This document shows positions 40,757-49,569 of a stretch of 64,000 bases of DNA, in pieces. Numbering within the stretch: the stretch's first letter is position 1; the number at the start of each line of letters is the position of its first letter. The stretch covers positions 620,001-684,000 of the forward strand of contig NZ_CP076128.1 of assembly GCF_018736065.1 (NCBI RefSeq), in the 5' to 3' direction. The stretch comes from Flammeovirga kamogawensis (GTDB taxonomy: Bacteria > Bacteroidota > Bacteroidia > Cytophagales > Flammeovirgaceae). Position numbers and translations under genes: made by a program. The notes beneath the pieces are model-generated. The model was given only the letters and a program-made list of their open reading frames with translations. It ran no database searches and had not been told where the DNA came from.

Positions 40757-41986
40757 ATGGATAAGGATATTCAATTACCACAAATAGATTTAAATAATTA
40801 TCAGTATGATTTGCCTACTGGGAGGATTGCAAAACACCCACATTCTCCAAGAGATGAATCTAAATTAATGCTTTATAAGAATGGAAACATCTCGCATAAA
40901 GTTTTTAAAGATATTGTAGGTGAGTTAGATGCTGATTATACGCTATTTTTTAATAATACTAAGGTACTTCCTGCTCGTTTGTATTTTCAGAAAGAGACAG
41001 GAGCAAATATTGAGGTTTTTCTTTTAAACCCAATCAAACCAACTCGAGATATTTCTGCTGCAATGTTAGCAGAAAGTGGAACAGTTTGGGAATGTGCAAT
41101 TGGAAATTATAAAAGATGGAAAGATCAATCTTTAGTTTCTGCAGTAAATGTTGAAGGTGAGATTGTGAAGTTAACAGTATCTCATGATGATAGAACTAAG
41201 CGATTTGTGAAATTTGAATGGGATAATCCTTCATTGAAATTTGTGGACATTATAAGTGCAGCAGGTAATACACCATTACCTCCATATATAAAAAGAGCAG
41301 CTACTGAAGAAGATAAGGATACTTACCAGACGGTGTATTCTAAGAATGAAGGTGCAGTTGCAGCGCCTACAGCAGGACTCCATTTTACAAAAGATGTTCT
41401 TGCTAAGTTAGCCGCAAAGGGGGTTAAAGAAGAAGAGGTTACGCTACATGTAAGTGCAGGTACTTTTAAACCTATCTCTGCAGATATAGTAACAGATCAC
41501 GAAATGCACAATGAACAAGTGATTGTTACACAAGAAAATATAAAAGCTTTAATTGATGCCAAGAAAGTAGCCTGTGTGGGTACTACATCAATGAGAACTT
41601 TAGAAAGTACGTATTGGTTTGGTGTACGTTTAATTCATGAAGGTGATACAGCAACATTTGATATTCATAAATTAGAAGCATATCAAAAGGTAGCAGAACA
41701 TTCGTCTTTACCTAGTAGACAAGAGTCTTTTAGAGCAGTTCTAGATTATATGATTAAAAAAGATATTTCTACTTTAAGTGGAGAAACGTCTATTTTTATT
41801 ATGCCTGGTTATCAATTTAGAGTAATTGATGCTTTAGTTACGAATTTCCATTTACCATCTACCACCTTAGTACTTTTAATAGCGGCTTTTATTGGCGAAG
41901 ACTGGAGAAAGGTTTATAATCAAGCACTTGATAATGAATATAGATTTTTAAGTTATGGAGATTCATCTCTATTATTTAGAAATTAA
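40757..41986 (+). CDS. queA: S-adenosylmethionine:tRNA ribosyltransferase-isomerase QueA
   Basis: QueA transfers the ribosyl part of S-adenosylmethionine to preQ1 in tRNA, making epoxyqueuosine. The 409-residue protein shows YDLPTGRIAKHPHSPRDESK, LFFNNTKVLPARLYFQKETG, NTPLPPYIKR, the catalytic-region block VAAPTAGLHFTKDVL, TLHVSAGTFKPI, HEMHNEQ, and TNFHLPSTTLVLLIAAFIG. It is about 50 residues longer than E. coli QueA, mostly from insertions in the middle (about 100-160 and 285-330), as in other Bacteroidota members I recall. It is separated from the next gene by a terminator. Confidence 0.93.
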   Translation: MDKDIQLPQIDLNNYQYDLPTGRIAKHPHSPRDESKLMLYKNGNISHKVFKDIVGELDADYTLFFNNTKVLPARLYFQKETGANIEVFLLNPIKPTRDISAAMLAESGTVWECAIGNYKRWKDQSLVSAVNVEGEIVKLTVSHDDRTKRFVKFEWDNPSLKFVDIISAAGNTPLPPYIKRAATEEDKDTYQTVYSKNEGAVAAPTAGLHFTKDVLAKLAAKGVKEEEVTLHVSAGTFKPISADIVTDHEMHNEQVIVTQENIKALIDAKKVACVGTTSMRTLESTYWFGVRLIHEGDTATFDIHKLEAYQKVAEHSSLPSRQESFRAVLDYMIKKDISTLSGETSIFIMPGYQFRVIDALVTNFHLPSTTLVLLIAAFIGEDWRKVYNQALDNEYRFLSYGDSSLLFRN

Positions 41987-41996
41987 AAATACATAT

Positions 41997-42030
41997 AGCC
42001 TCTTAGAAATTAATTTTAAGAGGCTTTTTT
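41997..42030 (+). terminator. Intrinsic terminator of queA
   Basis: AGCCTCTTA (41997-42005) pairs with TAAGAGGCT (42017-42025), followed by six Ts. It lies just 13 bp before the start of the next gene. Confidence 0.85.
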
Positions 42031-42042
42031 ATACCAATTACA

Positions 42043-42852
42043 ATGAAATCTACTTTTCCGAATAGAATTGTTTGTTTAACTGATGAAGTAACTGAATGGC
42101 TTTATTTATTAGAAGAGCAACATAGAATTGTTGGGATATCAGCTTTTGCAGAACGACCAATAGAAGCTAAAAAAGAAAAACCTATGGTTTGTGGTTTTAC
42201 AGGTGCGAATTACAAAAAAATACTAGCTACTAATCCAGATTTAATTATTGGATTTTCTGATCTTCAAGCTGATATTGCTTCTAGACTAATTAAAGAAGGA
42301 ATTCCTACAATTATCACAAACCAACGTTCTATAGATGAGATATTATCAACACTTTTGATGGTTGCTCGTATTGTTGGTGCTGAAGAAAAAGGACTTGCAC
42401 TAATTACAAAAATGGAGCAGGAAATTGAAAGTGCTAAGCAATTTTCAAAATCACTTAAAATTAAACCAAAAGTATATTTTGAGGAATGGGACGAACCTTT
42501 GATTTCTGGTATTAAGTGGGTTTCCGAACTTATTAAAATTGCAGGTGGAATTGATGTTTTTGATAATTTATCGAACTCACATTCTGCAAGTGGAAGGATA
42601 ATAAAATCTTTTGATCAAGTAGTTGATTTGAATCCTGATATAGGTTTGTTTTGTTGGTGTGGTAAGAAGTTTAAAAAAGAGCAACTTCTTAGTAGAAAAA
42701 ACGTTAATAAAATTAGCTTTTATTCATCAAATGAAATTCACGAAATAGACCCTTTATATATTTTACAACCAGGTCCTGCAAGTATAATGGAAGGGTTGCC
42801 TCATCTTAGAAAAATAATAGAAAATTGGAGTAATACATCAATAGTTGACTAA
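42043..42852 (+). CDS. BtuF-like cobalamin/iron-complex binding protein without signal peptide
   Basis: A 269-residue protein of the class III periplasmic binding protein fold used by BtuF and FhuD: RIVCLTDEVTEWLYLLEEQH, KILATNPDLIIGFSDLQADI, the bridging helix region (about 120-140), and FEEWDEPLISGIKWVSELIK followed by IAGG. ABC importers use such proteins to hand substrate to FecCD permeases. The N-terminus (MKSTFPNRIVCLTDE) has no export signal and no lipobox, and there is no alternative upstream start because the queA terminator is 13 bp away. It therefore appears cytoplasmic. Substrate unknown, cobalamin most likely. Confidence 0.75.
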   Translation: MKSTFPNRIVCLTDEVTEWLYLLEEQHRIVGISAFAERPIEAKKEKPMVCGFTGANYKKILATNPDLIIGFSDLQADIASRLIKEGIPTIITNQRSIDEILSTLLMVARIVGAEEKGLALITKMEQEIESAKQFSKSLKIKPKVYFEEWDEPLISGIKWVSELIKIAGGIDVFDNLSNSHSASGRIIKSFDQVVDLNPDIGLFCWCGKKFKKEQLLSRKNVNKISFYSSNEIHEIDPLYILQPGPASIMEGLPHLRKIIENWSNTSIVD

Positions 42853-42879
42853 GGAGAGTAGAATTATTATATAAATCAA

Positions 42880-42887
42880 TAACTTTG
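42880..42887 (+). promoter_or_regulatory. -7 promoter element of pflA
   Basis: TAACTTTG matches TAnnTTTG, 35 bp before the ATG. A TTG is present upstream only at an unusual spacing of 32 bp. Confidence 0.3.
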
Positions 42888-42922
42888 TAACGAAAACGAG
42901 AAAAGATAAATTATATACAATC

Positions 42923-43702
42923 ATGAGCACATTTCCACAGCAAGATTCATCAGATTTAAACGACAAAGACCCTGAACAATTAAGAATACATTCAATCGAA
43001 ACTTTTGGTACACATGATGGACCTGGAATACGGTTTATTGTGTTTGTTCAAGGATGTCAATTTAGGTGTTTATATTGCCATAATCCTGATACTTTTGACG
43101 TGAAAGGCGGCAAATTTATTTCTTTAGAGGAAATAGAAAAGCGTGTGATTCGTCAAAAACCTTATTTTGGAGATGAAGGAGGAATAACAATTTCAGGTGG
43201 TGAGCCATTATTGCATAGAAAAAAGTTGATTACTTTATTTAAACGATTAAAAGAAAAAGGGATAAATACATGCCTTGATTCTAATGGACGTTTAGTGAAT
43301 AAAGAAGTAGAAGAATTATTAGATTATACAGATTTATTAATGCTTGATGTGAAGCATATTAATGACGATTGGCATCATAAATTAACAACTGTTTCTAATT
43401 CTGCTACATTGAAATTAGCAGATTTGAGAGAGAAGCAAGGGAAGAAGATGTGGATTAGATATGTTTTAGTTCCAGGGTGGTCAGATCAAGAAGAATACCT
43501 TCATGAATTAGGTCAACACTTTAAGGATTTTAAAACAATTGAAAAAATTGAGATTCAGCCTTATCATAAATTGGGTGTTCACAAGTGGGAAGCATTAAAC
43601 ATGCAGTATGGATTAGAAGGAGTGAACCCTCCGACAGCTGAAGAGATTGAAAAAGCGAAAAATATATTTTCGCAGTATTTTAAAGAAGTTCATGTTAATT
43701 AA
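42923..43702 (+). CDS. pflA: Pyruvate formate-lyase activating enzyme
   Basis: A radical-SAM enzyme that places a glycyl radical on pyruvate formate-lyase, needed for anaerobic cleavage of pyruvate to formate and acetyl-CoA. The 259-residue protein has the SAM-cluster motif CQFRCLYC (C45, C49, C52) in the PflA context ETFGTHDGPGIRFIVFVQG and HNPDTFD, then GGITISGGEPLLH, CLDSNGRL, LLMLDVKHIND and RYVLVPGWSD. All are close to the PflA type rather than to other glycyl-radical activases. No pflB or formate transporter gene is next to it. Its stop overlaps that of the convergent NUDIX gene. Confidence 0.88.
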   Translation: MSTFPQQDSSDLNDKDPEQLRIHSIETFGTHDGPGIRFIVFVQGCQFRCLYCHNPDTFDVKGGKFISLEEIEKRVIRQKPYFGDEGGITISGGEPLLHRKKLITLFKRLKEKGINTCLDSNGRLVNKEVEELLDYTDLLMLDVKHINDDWHHKLTTVSNSATLKLADLREKQGKKMWIRYVLVPGWSDQEEYLHELGQHFKDFKTIEKIEIQPYHKLGVHKWEALNMQYGLEGVNPPTAEEIEKAKNIFSQYFKEVHVN

Positions 43703-44223
43703 GAACTGAGACTTTTCTTAATATAGGTAGATACAATCGTTTTTATGGATGAAAGTCCAATTTCGGTTGTATCTATTTTTTTTAAAGGAATAAATTCTAC
43801 TTCAGAAACGTCATCATTAGCTTGTAAAGTAGCAAAGGTTCTAACTTTACATTCAAAAGTTAAATCAACTGTATAATAGTCTATATCTTTAAAAGTATAA
43901 GTATTTGGAAAACTACCAAAAAAGTTTAATTCAGTAATTTCAAGATTCAATTCTTCTTTGATTTCTCTTACTAGAGCATCTTCAGCCTTTTCATTTATAT
44001 CAATAAAACCACCGGGTAAATCTAGTGTGTTTTTAAAAGGATCAAACTTTCTTCTTGTTAGAAGTAAATTGCCATTTTCATCAGTTATTAACCCTGCCAC
44101 TGCACCAGAAGAATTGATATAAAAATCAAAATTGCAATTTCCACAAACAAAGTGTTTTTTTTCAAAAGCTATATTTTTATCTCCACATTGTGGGCAGTAC
44201 TTGAATTTATTAAGAACGTGCAT
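43699..44223 (-). CDS. NUDIX hydrolase with N-terminal zinc ribbon
   Basis: A 174-residue protein. The first 32 residues form a zinc ribbon (C10, C13, C27, C30: YCPQCGDKN and CGNCNF). The NUDIX box GGFIDINEKAEDALVREIKE continuing EL follows the G-x5-E-x7-REUxEE pattern, with U a hydrophobic residue. Members cleave nucleoside diphosphates linked to another group, such as NADH or ADP-ribose; the NADH pyrophosphatase NudC also has a zinc ribbon, but this protein is shorter. Its start overlaps the previous gene's stop by one base (TAATG), so it is probably coupled. Confidence 0.85.
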   Translation of the reverse strand: MHVLNKFKYCPQCGDKNIAFEKKHFVCGNCNFDFYINSSGAVAGLITDENGNLLLTRRKFDPFKNTLDLPGGFIDINEKAEDALVREIKEELNLEITELNFFGSFPNTYTFKDIDYYTVDLTFECKVRTFATLQANDDVSEVEFIPLKKIDTTEIGLSSIKTIVSTYIKKSLSS

Positions 44224-45311
44224 TAAAATAATAATTTAAGTGTTCTTAATAATGCGATACAAAAAGTAATTCCAATAAAGAATAACGCAAATGTTATCCA
44301 TCCTGGATGAGCTAAAATAGTAAAGAGTACTTGTGTATTTTCTCTTTCTTGTAATACATCTTCTTCTGCTAATTTTAAATTGGGTAATTTACTATCAACA
44401 ATGTGCAATGATAACTTATTAAGAAGTTGATTCTCGATAGCTCCTTCAAGGCCATAAATAATTATGTTCTTATCATATTGTCTTGCAAGAGTTATATAAT
44501 TTGAGAGTTCATCCCAAGTTAAAACCCTATTATTATCTTCTTTTGATAATGGCTTTTTAGCATTAGCAGAACCAATAATTAATTGATTAAAACCCGATTG
44601 ATACGCTTTAATTTGAGCAAGTGTATGTGGAGTATCTTCTTGATAATAATTAAAAATTGATAATATTTCTTGGTCATTCAGCATGTCGAAAGTACCAGAA
44701 ATCTGTTTCCAAGTATCAACATTTACTTCTTTTGCATCTATCTGGTATGGAGAGATTATACTAAAAACCTTATACCCAGCCTGAGTGGCTACAGACCTTA
44801 ATCTTACATAGTTTAATTCTCCATTATGCTGAACTGATCCACTTATTAGGCGTTTTAAAATTACTTTACTTACAGAAATAGGACCATTGTCAACTATTCT
44901 GCTATCTGTACTATAGGGAGAAAGACTTAATGTAAGTGATTGCCAATGTAGTCTATTTTTAGTACTCCAAGCATTAAATTTATTGAAGCGGTCTAATACA
45001 CGAGCACCATTATGTGCATTTGGCCAATAATGTTCACCCTTTGGTAGTAATAACCAAGCATGACAAGCGATACCATTCTTTTTAAAAATCTTTAAAGCAG
45101 AGATTCTGTCTTCACTAAAGTCTGTAATACCCACATATAATTGAGCATTTAATTCTTTAAGTTTAGAAATTGTAGCAGTATCTTTTGCAATATCAAGGAG
45201 TTTAAATCCTTGTACTTCAGTCATGAAGTTTATTTGTATGTTTTTTTCTGCTTGTGCGATATTAGAAAAAATCACAAGCAATAAAAATAATAATCCTCTA
45301 CGTAAGTTCAT
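44223..45311 (-). CDS. Exported protein with C-terminal membrane anchor, unknown function
   Basis: A 362-residue protein with a signal peptide (to about residue 21, AQAE) and one hydrophobic helix near the end (about 334-355), so a large periplasmic domain is held in the membrane. The domain shows repeated patterns of strand followed by helix (QLYVGITDFSEDRISALKIF, ACHAWLLLPKGEHYW, WQSLTLSLSPYSTDSRIV, YKVFSIISPYQI, NIIIYGLEGAI), which suggests a TIM-barrel, perhaps glycosidase-like. No catalytic motif is recognised. It stands between a small envelope protein and the NUDIX gene in one strand-consistent cluster. Confidence 0.55.
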   Translation of the reverse strand: MNLRRGLLFLLLVIFSNIAQAEKNIQINFMTEVQGFKLLDIAKDTATISKLKELNAQLYVGITDFSEDRISALKIFKKNGIACHAWLLLPKGEHYWPNAHNGARVLDRFNKFNAWSTKNRLHWQSLTLSLSPYSTDSRIVDNGPISVSKVILKRLISGSVQHNGELNYVRLRSVATQAGYKVFSIISPYQIDAKEVNVDTWKQISGTFDMLNDQEILSIFNYYQEDTPHTLAQIKAYQSGFNQLIIGSANAKKPLSKEDNNRVLTWDELSNYITLARQYDKNIIIYGLEGAIENQLLNKLSLHIVDSKLPNLKLAEEDVLQERENTQVLFTILAHPGWITFALFFIGITFCIALLRTLKLLF

Positions 45312-45366
45312 AAGGGGGATAGAATTAATGTTCTGACTAGTAACTTACTTACCAATTACCAAAAGA

Positions 45367-45873
45367 TCAAGGTAATTTTCGAATAGTTAAGTCTAATACC
45401 TGTGCTTGACTATTTTTTCCAAGTTTGTAATTTTTCCAGAAGAAAGGACGCATAGCTATTGCAAGTGCCCAAAAAACAGCGCCTTGTACAAGCTGTGCAT
45501 CTTTATGTTTGATGTTACTATTTCCATTAGAATCAAGTTGTCCTCTTTGGACAGCACCAGAAACTAAAAATCCAGTACCAATAAATCCAAATCCACCAAA
45601 AAGTACTCTAGGGAAGACTCTAGCAAATTTAATAGTTTCTACTTCAGATAAAGGAATTTCTGTGCCTGACTTATATAAAATGAAAGAGGAATCTTTAAGT
45701 GCATATACGTTATCTTTATAGACCGTTTTTTCATCTTTCATTTTAAAGATAATTTGATCTCCCTCATAAATTTTTTTTCTATTTCTACCAAAATTATCAA
45801 CAGCAATAAATTTTTGTGCAAATAGTGGAGCAGAAGTAGAAAAAAGTAAAAGTATAAAAAGTAATTTTTTCAT
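45367..45873 (-). CDS. Exported small membrane-associated protein
   Basis: A 168-residue protein with a signal peptide (MKKLLFILLLFSTSAPLFAQ). After a strand-rich region (about 20-85: NFGRNRKKIYEGDQIIFKMK, KTVYKDNVYALKDSSFILY) come two hydrophobic stretches (about 90-106 and 130-143). I know similar short proteins next to porin genes in Bacteroidota, but no function. It starts 20 bp after the porin gene and lies in the same transcript. Confidence 0.5.
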   Translation of the reverse strand: MKKLLFILLLFSTSAPLFAQKFIAVDNFGRNRKKIYEGDQIIFKMKDEKTVYKDNVYALKDSSFILYKSGTEIPLSEVETIKFARVFPRVLFGGFGFIGTGFLVSGAVQRGQLDSNGNSNIKHKDAQLVQGAVFWALAIAMRPFFWKNYKLGKNSQAQVLDLTIRKLP

Positions 45874-45893
45874 AATAATATGTCAATCTAGGT

Positions 45894-47915
45894 TTATTCA
45901 AACATTAGCCAACGAACACCATAAGAAATACCAAATCCAGGTCCCATATAACCAGGAGAGGCCCAATAACCTGTAGTAGGATCTACAGCATTTAAAATAT
46001 CTGATATTCTAACAAATGCCATACATCTTCTCATTTTGAAATCAATAAAGACATCAAAATTAAAATAACCTTCAGTTTTGTAATCGTCTTGTAAATGGAA
46101 TTGTTGTGAAACAGGGTTAAACGCATAACCGTAAAAAGCAGATGTATAATGCGTATCAATACCTGCGTAGATACTGATCATACCATCTCTAAATTCTCTA
46201 ACATAAGAAACCTCATAAGAGCCAAATACATCAGGTGTAGGCATTACATCTTGATGAGAGTTTTGGGTGTAGACAACTTCTGCAATTTGCTGAATATTAC
46301 CAGTTCTAACTTTAAATTTAGTACCGAATCTATTATATGCAATTGATTGATCGTACTGTTGAGGTCTTGCGTACTTATCGTAATAAATATAATCTATTAT
46401 ATTATTTACTTCTCCAAATATTTCAATATTACCTTTTTCACCTAAAGGTAATTGAGGAGCAATGTGTATTTGTTGCTTTTTAACAGGATCTTTTTTGTCA
46501 TTCCATGACATAAATACAGTAGAGAAATATTGAGTCATCATTGGAGCGAGCGTTTGCTCTACAATAAAGCCACCTTTAAGGTATTTACCTGTTACATCTG
46601 CAGTTAAATTATAAGCATTCTGATTTAGTAATTCAAATTCTCCATGTCCAGTTAATGCCCCTAATTTTTTAGGTAATAAAAGTTCTACATCACCACCAAC
46701 AAATAATTGATTGTCAATTTTTACAGGGACAAAATCATTAGAATTCTGTTGCTGATATTTATAATATCTATACCTCATAAAACCTGACCAAAAGGTAGGG
46801 CCAAGCCTACTTTTTACACCGATTTTATTATCTATGTATTGTTCTTTTATACTTGTATATGGTAATTCACCATAACTATAATCTGTTACTAATGGGGGAA
46901 CATAATTTGGATCATTTTCAGCTCCAGGAGGTAAATTATTAATTGCTTCTACTGTATAGTCATTATATTGATCATAATATAATTTGTTAGTAGAAATAGT
47001 TCCAACGGAGTTTGCATACTGATATCGATATGAATTCCTTGTGAACTCATGAAAAACTTGCAGCTTTGCAGTATCAACAAGTGCATATTGATGATATAAA
47101 TGGTAATTATAATTCCATTTAAATGAACTAACACCATCTTGGAAATAATTTGTTAATTGACCTCTTCCTAGTTTAAATAAATCTTCAATAGGAGTTTCAT
47201 CAGTAACAAGTGATGGCATTGCTAGTCCTCCAGATTCGGGACCTTCATGAAAGTACTGATAAAAACTTGCTAATAACTTATACCTATTATTTTTACTTTC
47301 ATAGCGAGTGTTAAATCCTAAACTAGTATGAACTTGACCGTTATATGAATTACTTATTTTATCTCTACCAACAACATAAGGTTCACTATATCTTTGAAAT
47401 AGGAGACCTGCAGCCCAATAAGGGTTAATGTTTCTACCTATTTTACCTCCAATTTTACCTCTGTTATCTTGTCCAACTACACCATTAAAATCTGTGACAG
47501 GAATATATGCAGAATAATATTCCCATGTATCTAAATCTTGAGCATAGGGGTCGAAAGCTGTAATCCCAACATCTTGACCTAAATTTCCAGTAGGCTGTTC
47601 CCAATAACTATGTAATGCACTAGCGTTATTTCCTAGCGTTTGATAACGAAACCCATTTTGTCCGTATACTTCATACCTGTGTAGGTGTGTATAAGAAGAG
47701 TCCATTACATGTTCTTCAAAATGGATTTTATACCAATCATCTTGATTGATGTACCAAGTAGTCTGTGGACCTTTAAGCCAAGAACTATCTTGCTCTAAGG
47801 TTACACCTTCTTTATTTGGCTCTTGTTTCTCTTTTTTCTTTTCATCATCATCCTGTGCAAAGGAATAATTTGAGATAAATAATAAAGAGAATAATATATA
47901 AATTACTTTTTTCAA
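45894..47915 (-). CDS. Putative outer-membrane porin (Porin_10-like)
   Basis: A 673-residue exported beta-barrel protein. The start is TTG (47915-47913), giving a signal peptide of KKVIYILFSLLFISNYSFAQ type; no ATG is available. An acidic low-complexity stretch (DDDEKKKEKQEPNKEG) follows, then TTWYINQDDWYKIHFEEHV, NASALHSYWEQPTGNLGQDV and a long series of alternating aromatic strands, ending with GFGISYGVRWLMFE. The pattern fits the family named putative porin in Bacteroidota genomes. The substrate is unknown. It is the first gene of a cluster with two further envelope proteins and a NUDIX hydrolase. Confidence 0.72.
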   Translation of the reverse strand: MKKVIYILFSLLFISNYSFAQDDDEKKKEKQEPNKEGVTLEQDSSWLKGPQTTWYINQDDWYKIHFEEHVMDSSYTHLHRYEVYGQNGFRYQTLGNNASALHSYWEQPTGNLGQDVGITAFDPYAQDLDTWEYYSAYIPVTDFNGVVGQDNRGKIGGKIGRNINPYWAAGLLFQRYSEPYVVGRDKISNSYNGQVHTSLGFNTRYESKNNRYKLLASFYQYFHEGPESGGLAMPSLVTDETPIEDLFKLGRGQLTNYFQDGVSSFKWNYNYHLYHQYALVDTAKLQVFHEFTRNSYRYQYANSVGTISTNKLYYDQYNDYTVEAINNLPPGAENDPNYVPPLVTDYSYGELPYTSIKEQYIDNKIGVKSRLGPTFWSGFMRYRYYKYQQQNSNDFVPVKIDNQLFVGGDVELLLPKKLGALTGHGEFELLNQNAYNLTADVTGKYLKGGFIVEQTLAPMMTQYFSTVFMSWNDKKDPVKKQQIHIAPQLPLGEKGNIEIFGEVNNIIDYIYYDKYARPQQYDQSIAYNRFGTKFKVRTGNIQQIAEVVYTQNSHQDVMPTPDVFGSYEVSYVREFRDGMISIYAGIDTHYTSAFYGYAFNPVSQQFHLQDDYKTEGYFNFDVFIDFKMRRCMAFVRISDILNAVDPTTGYWASPGYMGPGFGISYGVRWLMFE

Positions 47916-48042
47916 GGTTAGATCTAGATCGTAGATAAAAATAATCGAGTTATTTTATTAAAGGTATTTGTTCAAAGTTAAATCTTAATTACTACTAAAT
48001 GTAATCTTTCATAAAAAAAGATAAACAGATACGTGTATAAGT

Positions 48043-48498
48043 CTATTTTAACCACTCATACATGTCATAATGCTCTTTTGTCATCCCCATTGCTTTATAC
48101 GTTTTTTGAGCTCTATCATTATTTTTCTCAACATATAAACGTAAACCTCTTAAATCCTCAGAAGCATCAACTTCATTTTTTACAAATTCATACATATCTC
48201 TAAATATGCCTTGTCTTCTATATTCTTCAATAACAAAGAGAGAGTGAATCCATAAAACATTACCACAACGCCAGTCAGACCATTCATATAAGTTGAGCAT
48301 AGAAGCAATACATTTACCATTGTCTTCTACTATGACATACCTTCCTACGTTTTGGTTGTCAAATATATGTTGAACACCTTTAGTAACAGTAGCAAGATCT
48401 AACTTATAATCTTCTGTTTCTAAAGCCATTTTCACTTGAAAATCAGCAATTGTATTTACATAACTGCTGTCTGCTATTTTTATAGTATATTTTCCCAT
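48043..48498 (-). CDS. GNAT-family N-acetyltransferase
   Basis: A 151-residue acetyltransferase that uses acetyl-CoA. Motif A is VIEEYRRQGIFRDMYEFV (Q/R-x2-G-x-G/A type), preceded by the strand NVLWIHSLFV. Motif B includes LRLYVEKNNDRAQKTYKAMG, as in many small-molecule or N-terminal acetyltransferases. The substrate is unknown. It starts 8 bp after the YihY gene and should be on one transcript with it. Confidence 0.82.
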   Translation of the reverse strand: MGKYTIKIADSSYVNTIADFQVKMALETEDYKLDLATVTKGVQHIFDNQNVGRYVIVEDNGKCIASMLNLYEWSDWRCGNVLWIHSLFVIEEYRRQGIFRDMYEFVKNEVDASEDLRGLRLYVEKNNDRAQKTYKAMGMTKEHYDMYEWLK

Positions 48499-48506
48499 TA
48501 TGTTTT

Positions 48507-49361
48507 TTATTTTTCAGTTTCTATTCCATTTCCATGTTCTTGAGAATAAGCATAAGTAAATTCAGCTCCATAGAAGAGTACTTGTACCGAATAAAAAGTC
48601 CATGCCATAACAATAATAATTGGAGAACCAGCTCCCCAAGATGCTGCAGAATGAAAATGAACTAAATAGTATCTAATCCCATATTGACCTAATTGGAATA
48701 AAATAGTGGTAACTAAACCACCGATGTAAGCATCTTTACTTTTAATTTTTACGTCTGGAATAAATTTATAAATACCAGAGAATAAAAAGAATGAAATGAT
48801 AAGAGTAGAAAAGAACCTAACAATTGATATTAAATCAATGTATGTTGTAGGTAGCCAATCTTGAATAAATGTAGAAGCAAAACTAATCATAGAATCTACA
48901 GCTACAAGTAATATGAATATAACTGCTAGTGCGATCATCATACCGAAAGCAACAAGCCTATCGATAACTATTTTCTTTATTTTTTGAGTTTTTGGAGGTA
49001 CTTTCCAAAACTTATTTAGGGCTAATTTTAAAGTATGAAAGGATAATGTTGATGTAAAAATCAGAGTTCCTATACTTATAATAGTAGATACAGTATTGTC
49101 TATTTTTAAAGCAGTTAAACTATTTATCATTGTATTTAACTGTTGAGCAACTACATCACCAGCAATTAATTCTAATTCCTCAACCATATCTTCTTTGATC
49201 TTATTTTCATCGAAGAAAGCACTAAGCCATGTAAAAAGAAGGTTTAATGCAGCAGGTAAAGAAACAATTGTATAATAAGCTAAAGATGCACCATATATAT
49301 AGGCATGATCTAGGTTAAATTCCTTCCAAGCCATTGAAGAAAGTTTGAACACTTTTTTCAA
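48507..49361 (-). CDS. YihY/BrkB (UPF0761) family membrane protein
   Basis: A 284-residue protein with about six membrane helices. Family segments are YIYGASLAYYTIVSLPAALN, LTFTSTLSF-like helix LIFTSTLSFHTLKLALNKFW, FLFSGIYKFIPDVKIKSKDA and GGLVTTILFQLGQYGIRYYL, then GAGSPIIIVMAWTFYSVQVL. YihY/BrkB proteins were once called ribonuclease BN; their real role is not settled. The start is TTG at 49361, with an ATG at residue 9 as alternative. It is divergent from the WD40-caspase gene. Confidence 0.83.
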   Translation of the reverse strand: MKKVFKLSSMAWKEFNLDHAYIYGASLAYYTIVSLPAALNLLFTWLSAFFDENKIKEDMVEELELIAGDVVAQQLNTMINSLTALKIDNTVSTIISIGTLIFTSTLSFHTLKLALNKFWKVPPKTQKIKKIVIDRLVAFGMMIALAVIFILLVAVDSMISFASTFIQDWLPTTYIDLISIVRFFSTLIISFFLFSGIYKFIPDVKIKSKDAYIGGLVTTILFQLGQYGIRYYLVHFHSAASWGAGSPIIIVMAWTFYSVQVLFYGAEFTYAYSQEHGNGIETEK

Positions 49362-49569
49362 GCCATTGATGATATTGTTTAGTATTTTATTAATCTTTCT
49401 CTAGTTTAAAAAGTTGTGAAAATCTATTAATTATTTCAGTACAAATAAGTTAGGCGATTTTTTACCGAAAAATAATAATTATCTGCCGTAAAAATACACT
49501 TTTAATTAAATATGAACGAGATATCCTTTATTTTGCATCATATTATATAAAACTTTTTTTTTGAACTTT

